From: Phalacrocorax aristotelis
Taxonomy: Eukaryota; Chordata; Aves; Suliformes; Phalacrocoracidae
NCBI RefSeq assembly: GCF_949628215.1
Contig: NC_134277.1
Coordinates: forward strand, 55,624,918-55,688,917
Length of the DNA stretch: 64,000 nucleotides
Direction of reading: 5' to 3'
In this document: positions 1-12,526 of the stretch, one piece after another
How positions within the stretch are numbered: the stretch's first letter is position 1
Layout: every line of letters begins with the position of its first letter
The notes under the pieces: model-generated
What the model was told of the DNA's origin: nothing
Database searches by the model: none
The model's input: the letters and a program-made list of their open reading frames with translations, nothing else
Translations under genes and position numbers: made by a program

Positions 1-3000
1 TCAAACACACTTTACATTAAATATGATTTCAATGGACCCAAATGGCAAGTTTTAGTTTTCAGTCTAAACCAGTTACAGTACTATTCAGAATAATTGGGAA
101 TAGAAAATATTACTTTTAACCTTATTTTAAAATGTGTTCTTTTACAGAGAACTAAAATGAATAGAGGCTTTTATGATAATTCTACAGAATTTCAAGCTCA
201 AAATCAGAAGACAAGACCCAATTAAAATATTCTAAACTATTTTTGTTTAGACAATATAGAGTCTTCCAGAGTCCAGAGAATGTTTGATCTATGGTTTGAT
301 ACTGTGCCATGTGTAGGGAGAAACATTATTTAAGTCCTAAATCATTTGGTGAACACTAACCTCTAGACTGCTTCATTCATGCTTCTTGTCAAGCAGCACA
401 TCTGATAGAGGAAGACTAGAGTAGACTAAGCCTACTGTTTAGTACTAGAGTAGATTAAAAAGTAACTCACAAAAGATTTCTTGAGTATTTATTAGAAAAA
501 TAAATTCAGGTCTGGTTATTTAAAACCTTAGAAACCTACTCATTTACTTTTGAGGATGTTAAGAAACAAATATTGTTGAAGATGATAATCTCCATTTAAA
601 CTGAGTTAGAAAACTTCAGGTAACTACTGAGAGCCTATATATCGCAGCCATCCAAGCAGCACTGCTGTCAGAAAGTGTATTTGTCTGCATGAGTTTTGAC
701 AATTATTAAATAATAGTAACAGTTCCTGAAAGAGCTTTGCTCATATATTTGATAAGAGGAATTTAATATTGCTTTATAATGTTTATGCAAGAACAACTAC
801 ATGAAAATTCTCTGCAGGATTTTATAGACCACCTACCTTTCAAATCTTCGCAGTTTTATGTCCCCAGTATAAGTCCCCAATGCTAATTTATGAACATCTC
901 CTCTATTGAATTAATTTTCTGAAAGCTGATATTAATTTTGTTATTTTTGGGGGGCGGGGGGAAGGGGGAAGGCAACAAAAAGTTACTGTTGCCATCTTTT
1001 TTAATTCATTCTGCGTATTTGCCAGGTGAAGAACTTGATACAAGACAGGAAAATGGAATCACAAAATGCTTTGGACCCCAAAGGTTGGCAATGCTCTTCC
1101 TTTAACAGTAGATTTGTTTCAATATTTGAAGTAATACATTTCTATACCCAAATAGCTTATCTATCTATACAGGGTTGTCGTATATGATGTGCTTTCTGAA
1201 ACATGCCCAGTATGAACATACATTAATATATTTTAAATGAAAAGTGAGCTGTTTCCACAAGCTAACTGTAGGTAATCTCCATTTCATTTGCCTCTCTGGA
1301 TTAAACCTTATGTTATTATACTAGGAGGAGTCCAAATCATCCAGATTTTGTCCACAGGGAGAAGACATTTTGATATTATAAAAATGGATAGTAAGTTTAA
1401 GAGTCTGTTTAAGTTAAATGTGAACTTCTGCAGTGTGTATATAGGCAGTGCTCATGGGCAATCGTTTTCGTCTACGCCTAACTACAAGTGAAGACTAGAT
1501 ACAGTTTTCAAAATTGACTTTTTTTATATAGAAGGTACCACTTAAGACTGTTTTACTTAACTCAGCAGAGAGATTTCAGGTGTTCATCTCCTTATACCAC
1601 TCCTTCTCTTTAGATTCCAACGTAAATCTCCACCACTGCATTTGAGCAGCCAGATGCACAGGGTTTAAAGTGTGTTCTGGCTGAGTGGTGAAGTTTTCAT
1701 GCATTGTGAGAAAACACATGAATGTAAACATGTATTTTTGTCAAAAAGCTGCTTCCTTTCTTTAAATGATCTGGCCATTCTAGAGCAATCTACGTTGCAT
1801 CCCCCCTAAATAACTTAATGAGTATTTGAAGTATTTCATACTCAGTGTTTAAAAACAAAGATGACCAAAGCATAAGGCTGTCTACCTTCAAAAAGATAAC
1901 CCTTTTATTATAAATTTCCTTCATTTTTGAGATTTGTCATTGAAATGAAGGTGTGGACTGAGTTCTGTTGTACCAGAAATAAAATTGCTAACAATTTTAT
2001 GGTTCTCTAACATTAATTTAGGGGTTAATTTTATGTTCTTTATGCATCAGTCCTCCCAGGGATGCAAGGTTAAAATAATTTCTAAAATGATTTACTTGTT
2101 CCAGAATACTATATCTTCAGAAGACCACAATGTAGATCCTGTCCCAGTGACATTGCACCCTGCAAAGCCTCATGCCTATATTAGCTGTTTCTTTTAGATT
2201 TTCAAAGCTTAGTAAATTACCCTGACTAATTTCAGGAGGCTAAAATTTAATTGTCTAGTTTGATGTTGTTGTCTTGGATTATCAAATCTAAGTAGACAGG
2301 GAAAGAGAGATGTTTCCAACTGCTAGCTCATCCTGCCCATTTTAGAGTCTTTTATTAAGATGGAATAATTTCCACCTCTGGAATTGCCAATGTCTCTTCA
2401 TTTACTGTAAGACGACCCTAGGTGCTTAGCTTAAATGAAACACCTAAATCATATCACAATACTGAGAAAACGTACTGCTTGAATAACTGCAACTGTGTGC
2501 GTGCATGGGAGAGTCTCAGGTACACACATAGGTAAATGGATGACAGTGGAGAACTGAACAAATTAAATTTAGCATATATACATGTATGTATATATTTGCA
2601 TGTGGAAAAAATATCTCTCCATAAACTGTGGGTATGTTTATGGAAAAAAGGATGAAAACTTGTAGAATTGGCTGTAGATTTTGAGGTATTTTCAGGCTGA
2701 TCTGTTAAGTCATTGAAGTCAACATGAGGGTTTCCACTGGCTTTTCTGGGCAAATGATCTGATCCTTTCTGAAAAATTTTAAAGTCATGAACTTCCACTC
2801 CACTGTCTTTTTTGTTTTAGTTAAACTTTCAAAAATTTTGCTGTTAACTTTGTTAAACAGCTTTCTAAGGCACGTTTTAAAAGGTACGTAGGTCTTATTT
2901 TAAAATAACATGTAAGCATGTGCAGATGTTTCTTAAGCTAAAATCTGTCTTTCCTCTCTTGTAATAATGCAGTGAGACTGCAAAACATTATGCAAATAAA

Positions 3001-3453
3001 ATTCTGGAATTAGGCTTATAATTAATAAGCTATTAATGAATTTGGGTTCAAACTATATGTTTTTACAGATTAACTGTCAGAAGTTTTCTTAACAACTCCT
3101 CTACAGTTTTCTTATAAGTATCTATAAATAAAATTTATAAATAAGGTCAATGTGTTCTTAAGCTGAAGTTTTAATTCTCATTACTTGGATGATCCCACAA
3201 AATAGAGAAATTGTGTTTGATACTCAAAGCTCCTCAGTTCCCCTTCAAGCCAGTGGGAGCTGAGAGCACTCAGCACACTCAGCTCATAAACAGCATTCTT
3301 GTCCTGATTGCCAGTGACTTCAGGTATTATTGCTGATAATAACACAGTATAGTCCTAACCTACTGTGAGCCACTCCAGATACCTTAAAGAGCTGACAACC
3401 TTCACTCCAAAGCTTTCCCATTACAAAACTTAAAAAATAAGTCTTTGAAAACA
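1..3453. other. Non-coding DNA between J1 and the expected constant gene
   Basis: No open frame here resembles a known protein and no V, J or C exon is visible on either strand. The DNA is AT-rich with a short alternating TA/TG stretch near 2570-2600 and a G-run cluster at 949-972. Since transcription runs leftward and J1 is the last J seen, this stretch is most likely the start of the J-to-C intron of the TRG locus. That is inference: the C exons are not in the window. Confidence 0.5.
949..972 (+). other. G-run cluster, possible G-quadruplex
   Basis: Runs of six, six and five G plus a final GG are separated by one or two bases. Three long runs plus a short one can in principle form a G-quadruplex on the plus strand, the template strand of the leftward TRG transcript. 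No function can be assigned from sequence alone. Confidence 0.35.
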
Positions 3454-3458
3454 CTTAC

Positions 3459-3505
3459 TGGAGACGATGAGTTTTGTGCCAGAGCCAAATACCTTGTAGG
3501 TCCCC
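3459..3505 (-). CDS. TRGJ: TCR gamma joining segment J1 (nearest the C side)
   Basis: Reading leftward the segment encodes GTYKVFGSGTKLIVS and ends one base into a codon at a GTAAG splice donor (3454-3458). The F-G-S-G-T motif is the J signature that packs the V-J domain, and KLIVS forms the last strand before splicing to the constant exon. It acts by RAG-mediated joining to a V gene. The coding part looks intact and closely resembles J2. Its RSS is poor: the best reading is heptamer ACTAGTG and nonamer AGTTTCTGC separated by only 10 bases, so it may recombine rarely. The 5' limit of the segment depends on which heptamer is used. Confidence 0.85.
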
Positions 3506-3531
3506 CACTAGTACATTCCTTTGCAGAAACT
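3506..3531 (-). other. Degenerate RSS of J1
   Basis: On the minus strand the nonamer AGTTTCTGC (3523-3531) aligns with the J2 nonamer. The heptamer ACTAGTG (3506-3512) keeps only the GTG next to the coding end. The gap is 10 rather than 12 bases. Forcing a 12-base spacer gives still weaker matches. This is the weakest RSS of the four J segments. Confidence 0.5.
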
Positions 3532-3533
3532 GC

Positions 3534-6500
3534 TTGGGACGTTTTGGCCAGACAAGGACCAGATTTAACAACCACCATATGAACTATTAGAGCCGATTCA
3601 TTTGGCTACATTAATGTAGAAAATTTTAATTCAGTCTCAGCTAATGCTGCTATTCCCAAAGATCCTTTAGCAATACATACTTTAAATCAAGTTTCAAGTT
3701 AATCTTTGCTATCACTTGTTTAAAAAAAAAAAATCAAAACAAGCCAAAACTGTTGTTGTCCAGGGCATTGATTGAGCTACCATATTTCCTCTAGATATTT
3801 TTTCTAGAAAAATTAATTTTTTTGCAGGATGGTGAGTGCTTTTGACCACACAATTTAAAAATGCACACATGCTAGACCATTGTTTAACTGAATTAATGAA
3901 AGGCAGTCCTGAACAGCCATGATTCCTCTCAAGCCTAGTGGATGGGCATTTACTCGTTGTGAGCCTAATCCTCTGGATGTTGAAGTTACTGTAATCTGCA
4001 TAAATGGATGTGGGATCGGGGCCATTCACCCTCAAATCCTGCTGTGCTTGCCTACAGTACTATTGCAAGTAGTCAGTACCGAAAGGAAACATCACACGTG
4101 CATCTATGTATGCTGTAGAGAAGCATCAACTGCCATCATTCCTGTGCACATCCTTCCCTAGGGCCTTCTGGTTTCTCCTGATGGAAAACCATGTGCACCT
4201 CACATGAAATCCTGCCAACACTGAAACCAATGCCAACATTTCCAAAGGTCCAGGGTATCCCCCCACCATTTTAATCTTCTGATTAGTTATTGTCTTCCGA
4301 CAGCTAACCGGTGCTGTGGTGCATCCAAGAGACCTCAGTTCCTCTTGGCTGGAATAAACCACCATTATTAGGACAAATCAATGGGGAAAGACTTTCCCCT
4401 TGACAAAACAGAGAGATGCAGAGCCTCATCCATGGTTTAGGGGATATGTTGGCACTCACAATGTTTTCCTGTATAGCACCTCTATTCCCCCTGCTCTGAG
4501 GCCAAGGGTCAATCTACAGCCATGTTTCTGAGTTACCCTAACCTTGCTGCCCTGGGCAGTATGCTTTGCACAAGGTAATGACCTGATGTAGCCCTAAGTA
4601 TCCAAAAGAAGTTATATTTCAGCAATTTATAATTTATGTGAAGTCCTATAGTTTACCCTGACCTCTCTTATACAAGCATTTGAGTGCTAAAGAAATGAAT
4701 TCTGCTACTGCAAAGTCTACATCACTTTTCTGTATTATACTTTTAAATCTGTATTTTAACCTGTATTATAATTTTAAAATAGCATATCACATTCCCTCTT
4801 TTCTATATTTTAGATTATCAGAATAAGGCATATTTTCCTAGATACTAGAAAACTTAGCAGAAACAATAAGCTTTGGGCCAGTTCCAAAGACTTTGTTATA
4901 TTCAGTGCATGCAAGTGCTCTGCAAAAGCCCACCTAGTCTCAATGTTTTTAAAATCTCTTTTTGTGTCCCAGCCTAACCTCATTTTCTTATTAGAAAAGC
5001 ACCTGTTTCTTTTGACACTGATTTCTATAATTAAAACTTTCCTCACAAAATGATGTATGGATGAAATTGTGTGTACTCATACAACAGATTTCACTTATGT
5101 TAGTCTTTCAGGTTTAAATAAATAAGCTTGCAGGTACACAAAAGTAAGGATTTGGAATGCTGACAAATTGGATGATGAAGCCCTAATTTAACAGTGGGCA
5201 TTAAAAATCATGGAAATATTTAGACAGATACTGTGCACCTGAGATTTGTAACTTTCTAGACTGAGTCTCCTTCGATATCCCCTGAAGTTTCTGTAGAAAA
5301 CGTGAAGAAGAGTAAAGGTTATCACCTTGACAATGTGGGAAATAATGCATTGATATATATGTGAATGTACATCTGTGTATGAATATATAACCTATAACAA
5401 GAACCTATCACTGCATCCTATCACCAGTTCCAGATGATCTTTTGGGCCATGGCTTTAGGATAAGAGAATGTTATAAACAGGGTAATGTTCGCACTGAAGC
5501 TTGTTTGTGAACATTGCCTTAAAAGAATCAGATGCTGAATTAATCTTCATGCCCATGAAATCCTTGATATTTTAAAGCTGTTAGCAAATATTCCTAGTAA
5601 TATTAATCACAGTAAGAGACTTTTACTCCACAGATTTCTTTTGAGTGGCCACATCTCTTATTTATGTCTTACGGCTCCATCCTTTTGCCCTAATACTTGT
5701 TTGGACTTTTGAGTCTACTGGGTTTTGATTCAGAGCTTCATGCTTTTCCCTGTTGAAAAAAAATACTAGTGCAAACTAGTGCATACATTAATCTTCACCA
5801 TTTTGATTTAAACAGGCAGAAATCCAACTTCAGGTAATGTATAAATAAATTTAAGTATAATCTATCCTTAGGCAACATATATTTTATAATATATAGTTAT
5901 AAAAAATAATTGTAGCTTTTTGAACTCTGATCTTCAATGCACTCGATGAAAACAAGGTAGGTACTTCAGTAGTATTTAGGAGATAGCATTCAAAGAAATC
6001 AAATATTGCTACCATAATTTCTGCTGTGAAAATATTTCCTAGAAATGTTAGTAGATTGTTCTTTCTGTCACTTCCAAATAAGTTAGCAATATGCTTGTGA
6101 GTTGCCAGGAAGACCCAGCTTCAGCTGAATCTGAGATGGCAGAGGGAAACCAGCCCCATGCTAGCAGAGCAAGCCACTCTGCTTCTGTGCTGAAGGAAAA
6201 AACCTGGATTTGGAGAGGCTGGGTCAGTCTCAATTTCCCTGTTGGAACCTTGTGAGTCCCTAAATTTCCTGGAAGGATACTTACAGAAGAATCCTGTATT
6301 GCCAGTTTATGTTGGATTAATATTTCCATTCCGCTGTAAGCTTCTAAAAACTCATCTATTCCACCAAATGCGAATGCCAAACCAGTCTCTCAAATCCCAG
6401 CCCTTCTGTTACTTGCATTATTGTAAGTCTCAAGCGACTTTCTTTTGGTCAGAACTAATTAAAAGAGACCAACAAGAACAAAATCAAGTTCATTACAAGT

Positions 6501-7717
6501 TGATGGGAGTTTCGCTCTCTCTATATTTGCCTCTTTCGGTATAGATAGGGGAAAATATTCTGCTCAAGCTCAAACCCCGATGATTCAATTCAATTAAGGT
6601 CACTTATCCTAAGTCCTGATTTTCTGCATTTCTTTCCATTAGGAGTAACTTACTAAGCTGATGTTGGATAGTCACCTCCGAAAAGACAAGCTGCAATGAA
6701 ATGCCTGATCTTAAGCGTGAGGTCACTACAGCCCTTTTACTCTATTAATTGGCCAGAAGCCTTGACCACATACAGGCAAAATCCTACAGAATTAGTGTGA
6801 TGCTTGAAAAGAATTTATTTTGAACTGTAGATATTAAAAGCATGGCAACTACCTAATTAACAAGGTAAGGATTTTCACTAAAAACACCACACCTATCCTG
6901 ACATGGATATTTCTATTGAATTTTGGATTTACTTAGTCATTATGACATAAATCATTAAAAACCATCTTTGCTGGATGTGCTAATTAAAGTTTATATATTC
7001 AACCAGGCTTAAAACATTTGGTAGCAATAGTTCCTCTGCCTTGTGCTTGTGTAGTTGCTTACTCCAAGATTATTGCATTTAAAGCACATTTAATAGGAAA
7101 AATATTTTTGTCCTCCACTTTCCATTAAAATAAATATCTCTGCAGGAAAGGCAAAAAAAAAGGATCACTTCTTCATATGCGTATTAGCAATAAGAGCATT
7201 TGGGGGTAGTAATTTATTTCTACTGCCAAAGTGCTGTGTACATGTCAAAAATAATTACAGACAAGTTATTTCACTTTTACTAGCCTAATTAAAAAATTAA
7301 AATATGCAACGGCCATTGCATATTGCTCTTTGTATATGTATTGGGAAAAGGTTTTCTTTTTTTCTGCTTAATTCACAGATGCTTGATTCCCTGCTTTTTC
7401 CTTCAGTACAGCTGGGGGAAAGAGTGAGGGCTCTGGAAACTACTATCGGCCATTTTCCACCGCCTTTCCAAGGAGGAGTATGATCAAAAGTGACTCAAAA
7501 TTGCTCCTTTTCAGAAATGTTGGTGATCCTAAACGACTACATTTCAAATACAACAAGGCTCTTACTGTAGGAATGGCCAGCTAGGGAGGGGAATCTTGCA
7601 CAAGGATGGTGTCAACTGAGTCTGGAAGTGGGCTAAGTGCCCTCTAGGACACCATAGCACTTATCTATATGACCACCCCAAGCTCCTATAGCTTATTGTA
7701 TGGAAAATAGCATGCAA
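3534..7717. other. J1-J2 intersegment DNA
   Basis: No gene recognised. The stretch 3540-4560 is less AT-rich than its surroundings and has medium-length open stretches on both strands (for example 3919-4161 plus and 3712-4035 minus), but none resembles a protein I know. It may be an old repeat insertion. The rest is AT-rich and featureless apart from short A or T tracts. Confidence 0.4.
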
Positions 7718-7722
7718 CTTAC

Positions 7723-7767
7723 CTGACACAATGAGTTTTGTACCAGAGCCAAACACCTTGTAATAAT
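7723..7767 (-). CDS. TRGJ: TCR gamma joining segment J2
   Basis: The segment encodes YYKVFGSGTKLIVS after two leading bases, and ends one base into a codon at a GTAAG donor (7718-7722). The FGSGTK motif is canonical for gamma J segments. It is preceded on the minus strand by a 12-spacer RSS: heptamer CACTGTG (7768-7774, the exact J-side consensus), 12-base spacer (7775-7786) and nonamer TGTTATTGC (7787-7795). It has the best RSS of the four J segments, so it is a good candidate for the dominant J. J1 shares its YKVFGSGTKLIVS core, which indicates duplication. Confidence 0.93.
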
Positions 7768-7795
7768 CACAGTGAATAACATCTTTGCAATAACA
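7768..7795 (-). other. 12-RSS of J2
   Basis: Consensus heptamer (CACTGTG when read toward J) next to the coding end, exactly 12 bases of spacer, and a nonamer matching six of nine consensus bases. By the 12/23 rule it pairs with the 23-spacer RSSs of the V genes. Confidence 0.85.
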
Positions 7796-8962
7796 GTGCA
7801 GGTCTGTTATCTTTATATGGGTAAATAGCATTCTTTAAAGAAAATCAGATTTGCTGTGTGATCAATTTTTAGACCCTAGAAAAGTAAAAAAAGAGCGGTT
7901 GCCTAAACTAAACTGAAAAAAAAAAAGTATTGAGGTTTTTGAGGGCATGTATGCTGTTAAATGGACAGGATCCGTCTCAACTACTTTTAGTCTTCTGAAA
8001 GTTTAGACAGTGGTGAATATTAATCACCTTGGCTCCATCTCTGCTTTCTGGAGAGAGGCAGCCCAGCAGAGGATCTGTTTGATCAGGTATTGGCCAAGTA
8101 ATTTGCTCCTTATATAACCCCATAATTTCAGACCTAGAATTGGTGAACATTATGCTGAGATCTGAGCAGCACAAGACTCCTACCAGTATTTTTATTGTCA
8201 GTAACATGAAGAAAAACCCTGCATGGATTGGAACTGAACCTCCCACTAACCAGATACAACATTTTCAGATGGTTAAAATTAGGCAAACTGTTTTCATCTC
8301 AGGTGCTTAGCTGAGCCAAATCACAGGCAAGTATCAAAGCACCTGAAGTTTACTTGAAGCAAAATAATTTTGCTAAGTATGTCAAAAAATTCTGAATTTG
8401 GCATTCTTCCTTAATAATAGTAATAACTGATAATAAACAGTTTCTGTGAAAGCAAGGAAGAGAGACCTTTTCGACTATACGTATCTTCAGACAGCTCTGG
8501 GAATACCTCAGATAACTCCTTTCATTTGGTATCATCAGACATATTCTTAAAGGAAAACGTTTTGCTTTTCCAAGAATTTGAGTAACCCAAGGGTTTTACA
8601 CATTTTTTTTCAGAATGAGAAATATCACAAAGGTTGAATATGCATATTTAAAAACAAAAAAAATCTTTCAGTTCTCCGAATGCTATCATTGCCATATCTA
8701 TATTCATCTTTAAAGAGAAAATACTAGTGGGCTTAGTTATACATCTGTGCTGCAATAGCTGTTGTGTTTCCCCCATTTCATGCATAAATACAAAACAATT
8801 ACATTGTGTTCTCCTTATGGAAATCCTGTTTAAGAGGAAAATCCTGCAAAGCATTAGGTAGGGTTAAAACTAGCTAAAGCTAAAATAGCAGAGCACTTCA
8901 TGCAGCCAGTATCTAACAGTATTGAAAAGCATTTCAGAAGGAGTTAAGTTTTAAATTTTGTA
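7796..8962. other. J2-J3 intersegment DNA
   Basis: AT-rich DNA with no recognisable exon. The minus-strand open stretch at 7977-8246 has no family resemblance and no splice or J context, so I treat it as chance. Confidence 0.45.
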
Positions 8963-8967
8963 CTTAC

Positions 8968-9017
8968 TTGAAACAATAAGCTTAGTTCCACTTCCAAATA
9001 GTTTGACATCAGCATAC
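8968..9017 (-). CDS. TRGJ: TCR gamma joining segment J3
   Basis: Encodes YADVKLFGSGTKLIVS with one leading base, ending phase 1 at a GTAAG donor (8963-8967). The FGSGTK motif is intact. The RSS to its right reads heptamer GGCTGTG (9018-9024), a 12-base spacer (9025-9036) and nonamer AGATATTGC (9037-9045). The three bases next to the coding end that RAG needs most (GTG) are present. The N-terminal YADV adds a longer, different CDR3 contribution than J1 or J2. Confidence 0.92.
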
Positions 9018-9045
9018 CACAGCCTGATAATGCTTAGCAATATCT

Positions 9046-10306
9046 CCTGCACTGTGCTTTTCTTGCACAGGCCTCAGAAAAAGTCTCTCTAATTTAGAGG
9101 TTGGTGATAAATCTGGCCCAGTGCAACAGTTGACTTTTCAGTATTGACTAGAGTGACGCTTTTAGAAATACTTATATTTTTATAGTGAGTTAAAAGTTCA
9201 GGTTTTTAAACCCGACATTTCCTGAGAAGAAAGCAGTGCTGTACTTTTATAACTATGTTCTAATCCTTTTAGCCCTGGGATTTCTCTAACAAAGATCTGT
9301 TGCCTCTGGTGTGCTAGGTTTTCTCTGAAGTAACTTCTTTTTGCTATTTTAAGAAGAAATGTTGTTACATTATGATTCCCAGAGGAAATGAAGGAAGTTT
9401 ACTAGTTGTTTGTTGATTTAAATATACAGGTAAAGATTTTTTTTTCTTAAATGTCCTATCTTGTGAATTACTTAATGTGTGAAACCAGCTTAACTAAAGT
9501 TTCGTCAAACTCATATTTTGAAGCCCATATTTTAAATGCAAAGTCCATGCTCTAAACAAAACTAACTGACCCCCATAACTCATGCCTTTGGTAAGTGGTT
9601 ATGCTATTGTCTTTTTGGCAAAAGCAGCTGCCTCTACACAGGCACAGTTTAATTGCTAATTGCAGCAGAGGACATTTTTGGTCAGAGGCATGTACAACAT
9701 GTTAAATTTCTCCTGTAACTCTCCTCTGCTTTTTACGAGTTGACTTAGTTATAGTCACCTTGATAATATAATGTATTTTCTGAACAACGTAGTGTAGGCA
9801 TTGCTGTATGCTTTATACTGAAAACAACATTCATCCTATTGATTGCATAGATTCACCACGGTTAAGGATAATACAAATGCAAAAGTAGACCAGTTACTTT
9901 TCAGTAGGGCCAGAAGCTAGAAATTTGTTACATTCCAGGCAACTTTCCTTCCCAATCAACTTAGACTAACCATCTCCATCAATAAGAAACTTTTTGCATC
10001 ATTTACTTGCTGTTCTGAGAGTGAACATTCAAGCAGGTCACTTTTCTTTCTCAGAACAGGGCATTTTTACTTCTCATTTTTCCATTCCCCCACCCTTAAT
10101 AAATATTTAGTAATTGTTCTAGAGGCAATTTCTCTATTCATGAGGTCAACGTATTTATTGCCCATCAACCCACCCAACTGGGGCACCACACACATTTCAC
10201 AGACAAAACATGATTTATCAGGCAGAAATTAATTTTCCTAGTCTTTCATTCTTAATTATCTGAGAACCTAAATGACTCTGTGAAAATCAGATCAATAATA
10301 ATGGTA
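9046..10306. other. J3-J4 intersegment DNA
   Basis: No exon, RSS pair or repeat recognised. AT-rich throughout. Confidence 0.45.
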
Positions 10307-10311
10307 CTTAC

Positions 10312-10361
10312 CAGAGATAATTACCTTGGTTCCCGTGCCAAAGTATTTGATCCAGGTGCTC
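10312..10361 (-). CDS. TRGJ: TCR gamma joining segment J4 (nearest the V genes)
   Basis: Encodes STWIKYFGTGTKVIIS with one leading base and ends phase 1 at a GTAAG donor (10307-10311). FGTGTK replaces the FGSGTK of the other three, and the CDR3 part (STWIKY) is distinct, so this is the most divergent J. Its RSS has heptamer CAGTGTG (10362-10368), a 12-base spacer (10369-10380) and nonamer GCTTATTGC (10381-10389). All four J segments share the reading phase at the donor, so any of them can splice to one downstream constant gene. Confidence 0.92.
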
Positions 10362-10389
10362 CACACTGTGTTCTGGCTTTGCAATAAGC

Positions 10390-12487
10390 TAACATGCTCT
10401 CTTGCTATGCCATTACTGAAGGAAATCCCCCCCACACCTTTTTCTTTTTTCCCAAGCAGCCCTGAGAGACTGAGTGAAAGCTTGGCCCTTGGCTACTGGG
10501 AAGATGTCAGGAATTTCAGACTTGCACCTGGTTGTTCAGCTGGTATCTAATGCCCTTTGGAGCAAATCTCTTTCCTAAAGTGTTACAAATTTGTTAGATA
10601 GCCCCTCCGCTTAACACCTAAGAATTAGGTAAGGGTTTCTCTTCAATTTCAGACCCACAAATAGGTGCACAGGGTTGTGCATGTTAAAAACCACATACCT
10701 TCAGGTGATGATCCTGCTCTTTCCCAAAGGGGTACACCCCCTTTCACCTGCAATTAAGCGTCAACGAGTACTACTAGCATGGAGTTAATTTTTAGTTGCC
10801 TTAAACAATTCAGCAGAGGGAAAGGAGGGAGAGCCAGCACCATAAGCATCACAAAGATGTCTGTGTGCTGCAGGTTGCATTTTCTGCCACTGGTACATAG
10901 TTATTGTCTGCCCATCTCCTGGAATCAGTCCAGGCTCTGCAACAGCAGCTCACCAGCATCTTTTCATATACTAGCGGGTAGGAGGAGGCGGCTTTTCCTT
11001 TGCGCACAGGTTCCTTACAAAACAGACCAAGATAACATCAGAGGAGCTACAACTACTGTCAATCAAACAGCCTCCCTGCTTAGTTTGCCATTTAAGAGAA
11101 ACTGAATTTGAGTGCTTCTGGGATCTCGCATGGCATACCAACTGCAAAACAACGTTAAGAAATTATGATTTGTGGCTAGACGGAGGAACTAGACGGAGTG
11201 TGAAGGTCTTTCAGTTGAAGTAGGTGTAACAAAAGCAATTGTCTACTCTGAAGGCTCATGGACAGGAACAAAGTAATCTCAACCACAAAGCAATGGCAGG
11301 AGTGATGTAGAGAGAGGATGGTGTCAACCGGTACTTTTTCCTGCCATGTCCCTAGACACACAGTGGAGGCGGCCACCACCATCTCATCTGCAGTTGCTGG
11401 AACTGTTGGCTTACCGTCCTGACAGTGAGTAGCTGGGAGGACTTATTAAAGCAAATAAGGTGAAATATTGCATATTGCAGACAGTATGTCTAACTCCCCT
11501 GTATGATCTGGCCTTGCAAATGTGAGTAGGACAAAACTGAACTATAGTGATTTGGAGAACCAGTACACATTTGGAATTGTGTCCCTTTTTCCATCCCATC
11601 AGACTAATATTCCATTATGAGTTACACTTCAGTGAACCAAGTAAGGAGAGTATCAGGGTACCACAGTAAAGGAAAATATTAAGGAGAGCTTGATCGTAGA
11701 GAAAAACCTCTGTGGATTAATTCCTCAGGCACGAGAGTCAGCATGTACCTTGAGGCAGTGGCTAGGAGAGATGCACTGTGTATGAGATATAAATATGGAC
11801 AGTTGTTCTTAACTATGGAAAGCTCTTTTCTTCAGTACTAGCTTTGATAACTGTCTCCAACTTTTTAGGTGATTCAGATGCATCGCTACTAAGATGAACA
11901 GCAGTGAAACACATTGATAAGCATGAAGGAGGGGGAAAAGGGCAGATACAGCTCCAAAAAAGTGAACAAATATTCTCACCTCCAGGTGTCGGGAGGAATA
12001 AATAGGAAATCTTCATCCTCCAAAAGCTACAAACTTTTAAGTGAAAATAACACTCCTTTTCCTTTCCTTAACATTTTATGAACCTTCAGGATAAGGCTCT
12101 CTGTTTCAGTTTTCTTTGTCAAGCCAGATGCTTTGAAGAGCTCCAGTACAACATGCTGACCTATTTCCAGGAACAACAATATAGAAATGTGCCTCTTACC
12201 ATTAAATAAATCCTTACAACTAGAACACTGACATGCTTGAGCGAAGAGGGGGAGAAGCCGGATTGGAGAGGATGGGTTAGATATTGGACCTTCACCACTG
12301 TCCCCTTTGCACTATGCACTTGCTCAGTCAAAATCTCTACCTTTTGGCAGCTGATGCCTCCAAGGAGTCAGTCAGCACCGGCCATGTCCTGCTTCTTCAG
12401 AGCCTACGCCTGAGGCCAGGTGACTCATCCACGCTAGGGGAAGTGAGTTGTGATATTTCAAGTTGTTTGCCGTTGAGACGCTGAGGG
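10390..12487. other. J-V spacer
   Basis: Non-coding DNA separating the J cluster from V1. Composition is more balanced than to its left. I saw no V-like YYC motif, no J-like FGxG motif and no RSS pair. A locus enhancer could lie here but nothing in the sequence lets me place one. Confidence 0.4.
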
Positions 12488-12526
12488 AGTTTTTGTCTTG
12501 GTGATCTCTGAGTTCCTACCACAGTG
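12488..12526 (-). other. 23-RSS of V1
   Basis: Heptamer CACTGTG (12520-12526), 23-base spacer (12497-12519) and nonamer ACAAAAACT (12488-12496, eight of nine consensus bases). The heptamer has T instead of A at position 4 of the V-side consensus; V2 has the same heptamer, so it is a group A trait. Confidence 0.88.

Noticed and set aside
6048-6380. Open frames on both strands around 6050-6540
   Set aside because: No recognisable domain, no splice or RSS context, and no repeat elsewhere in the window.
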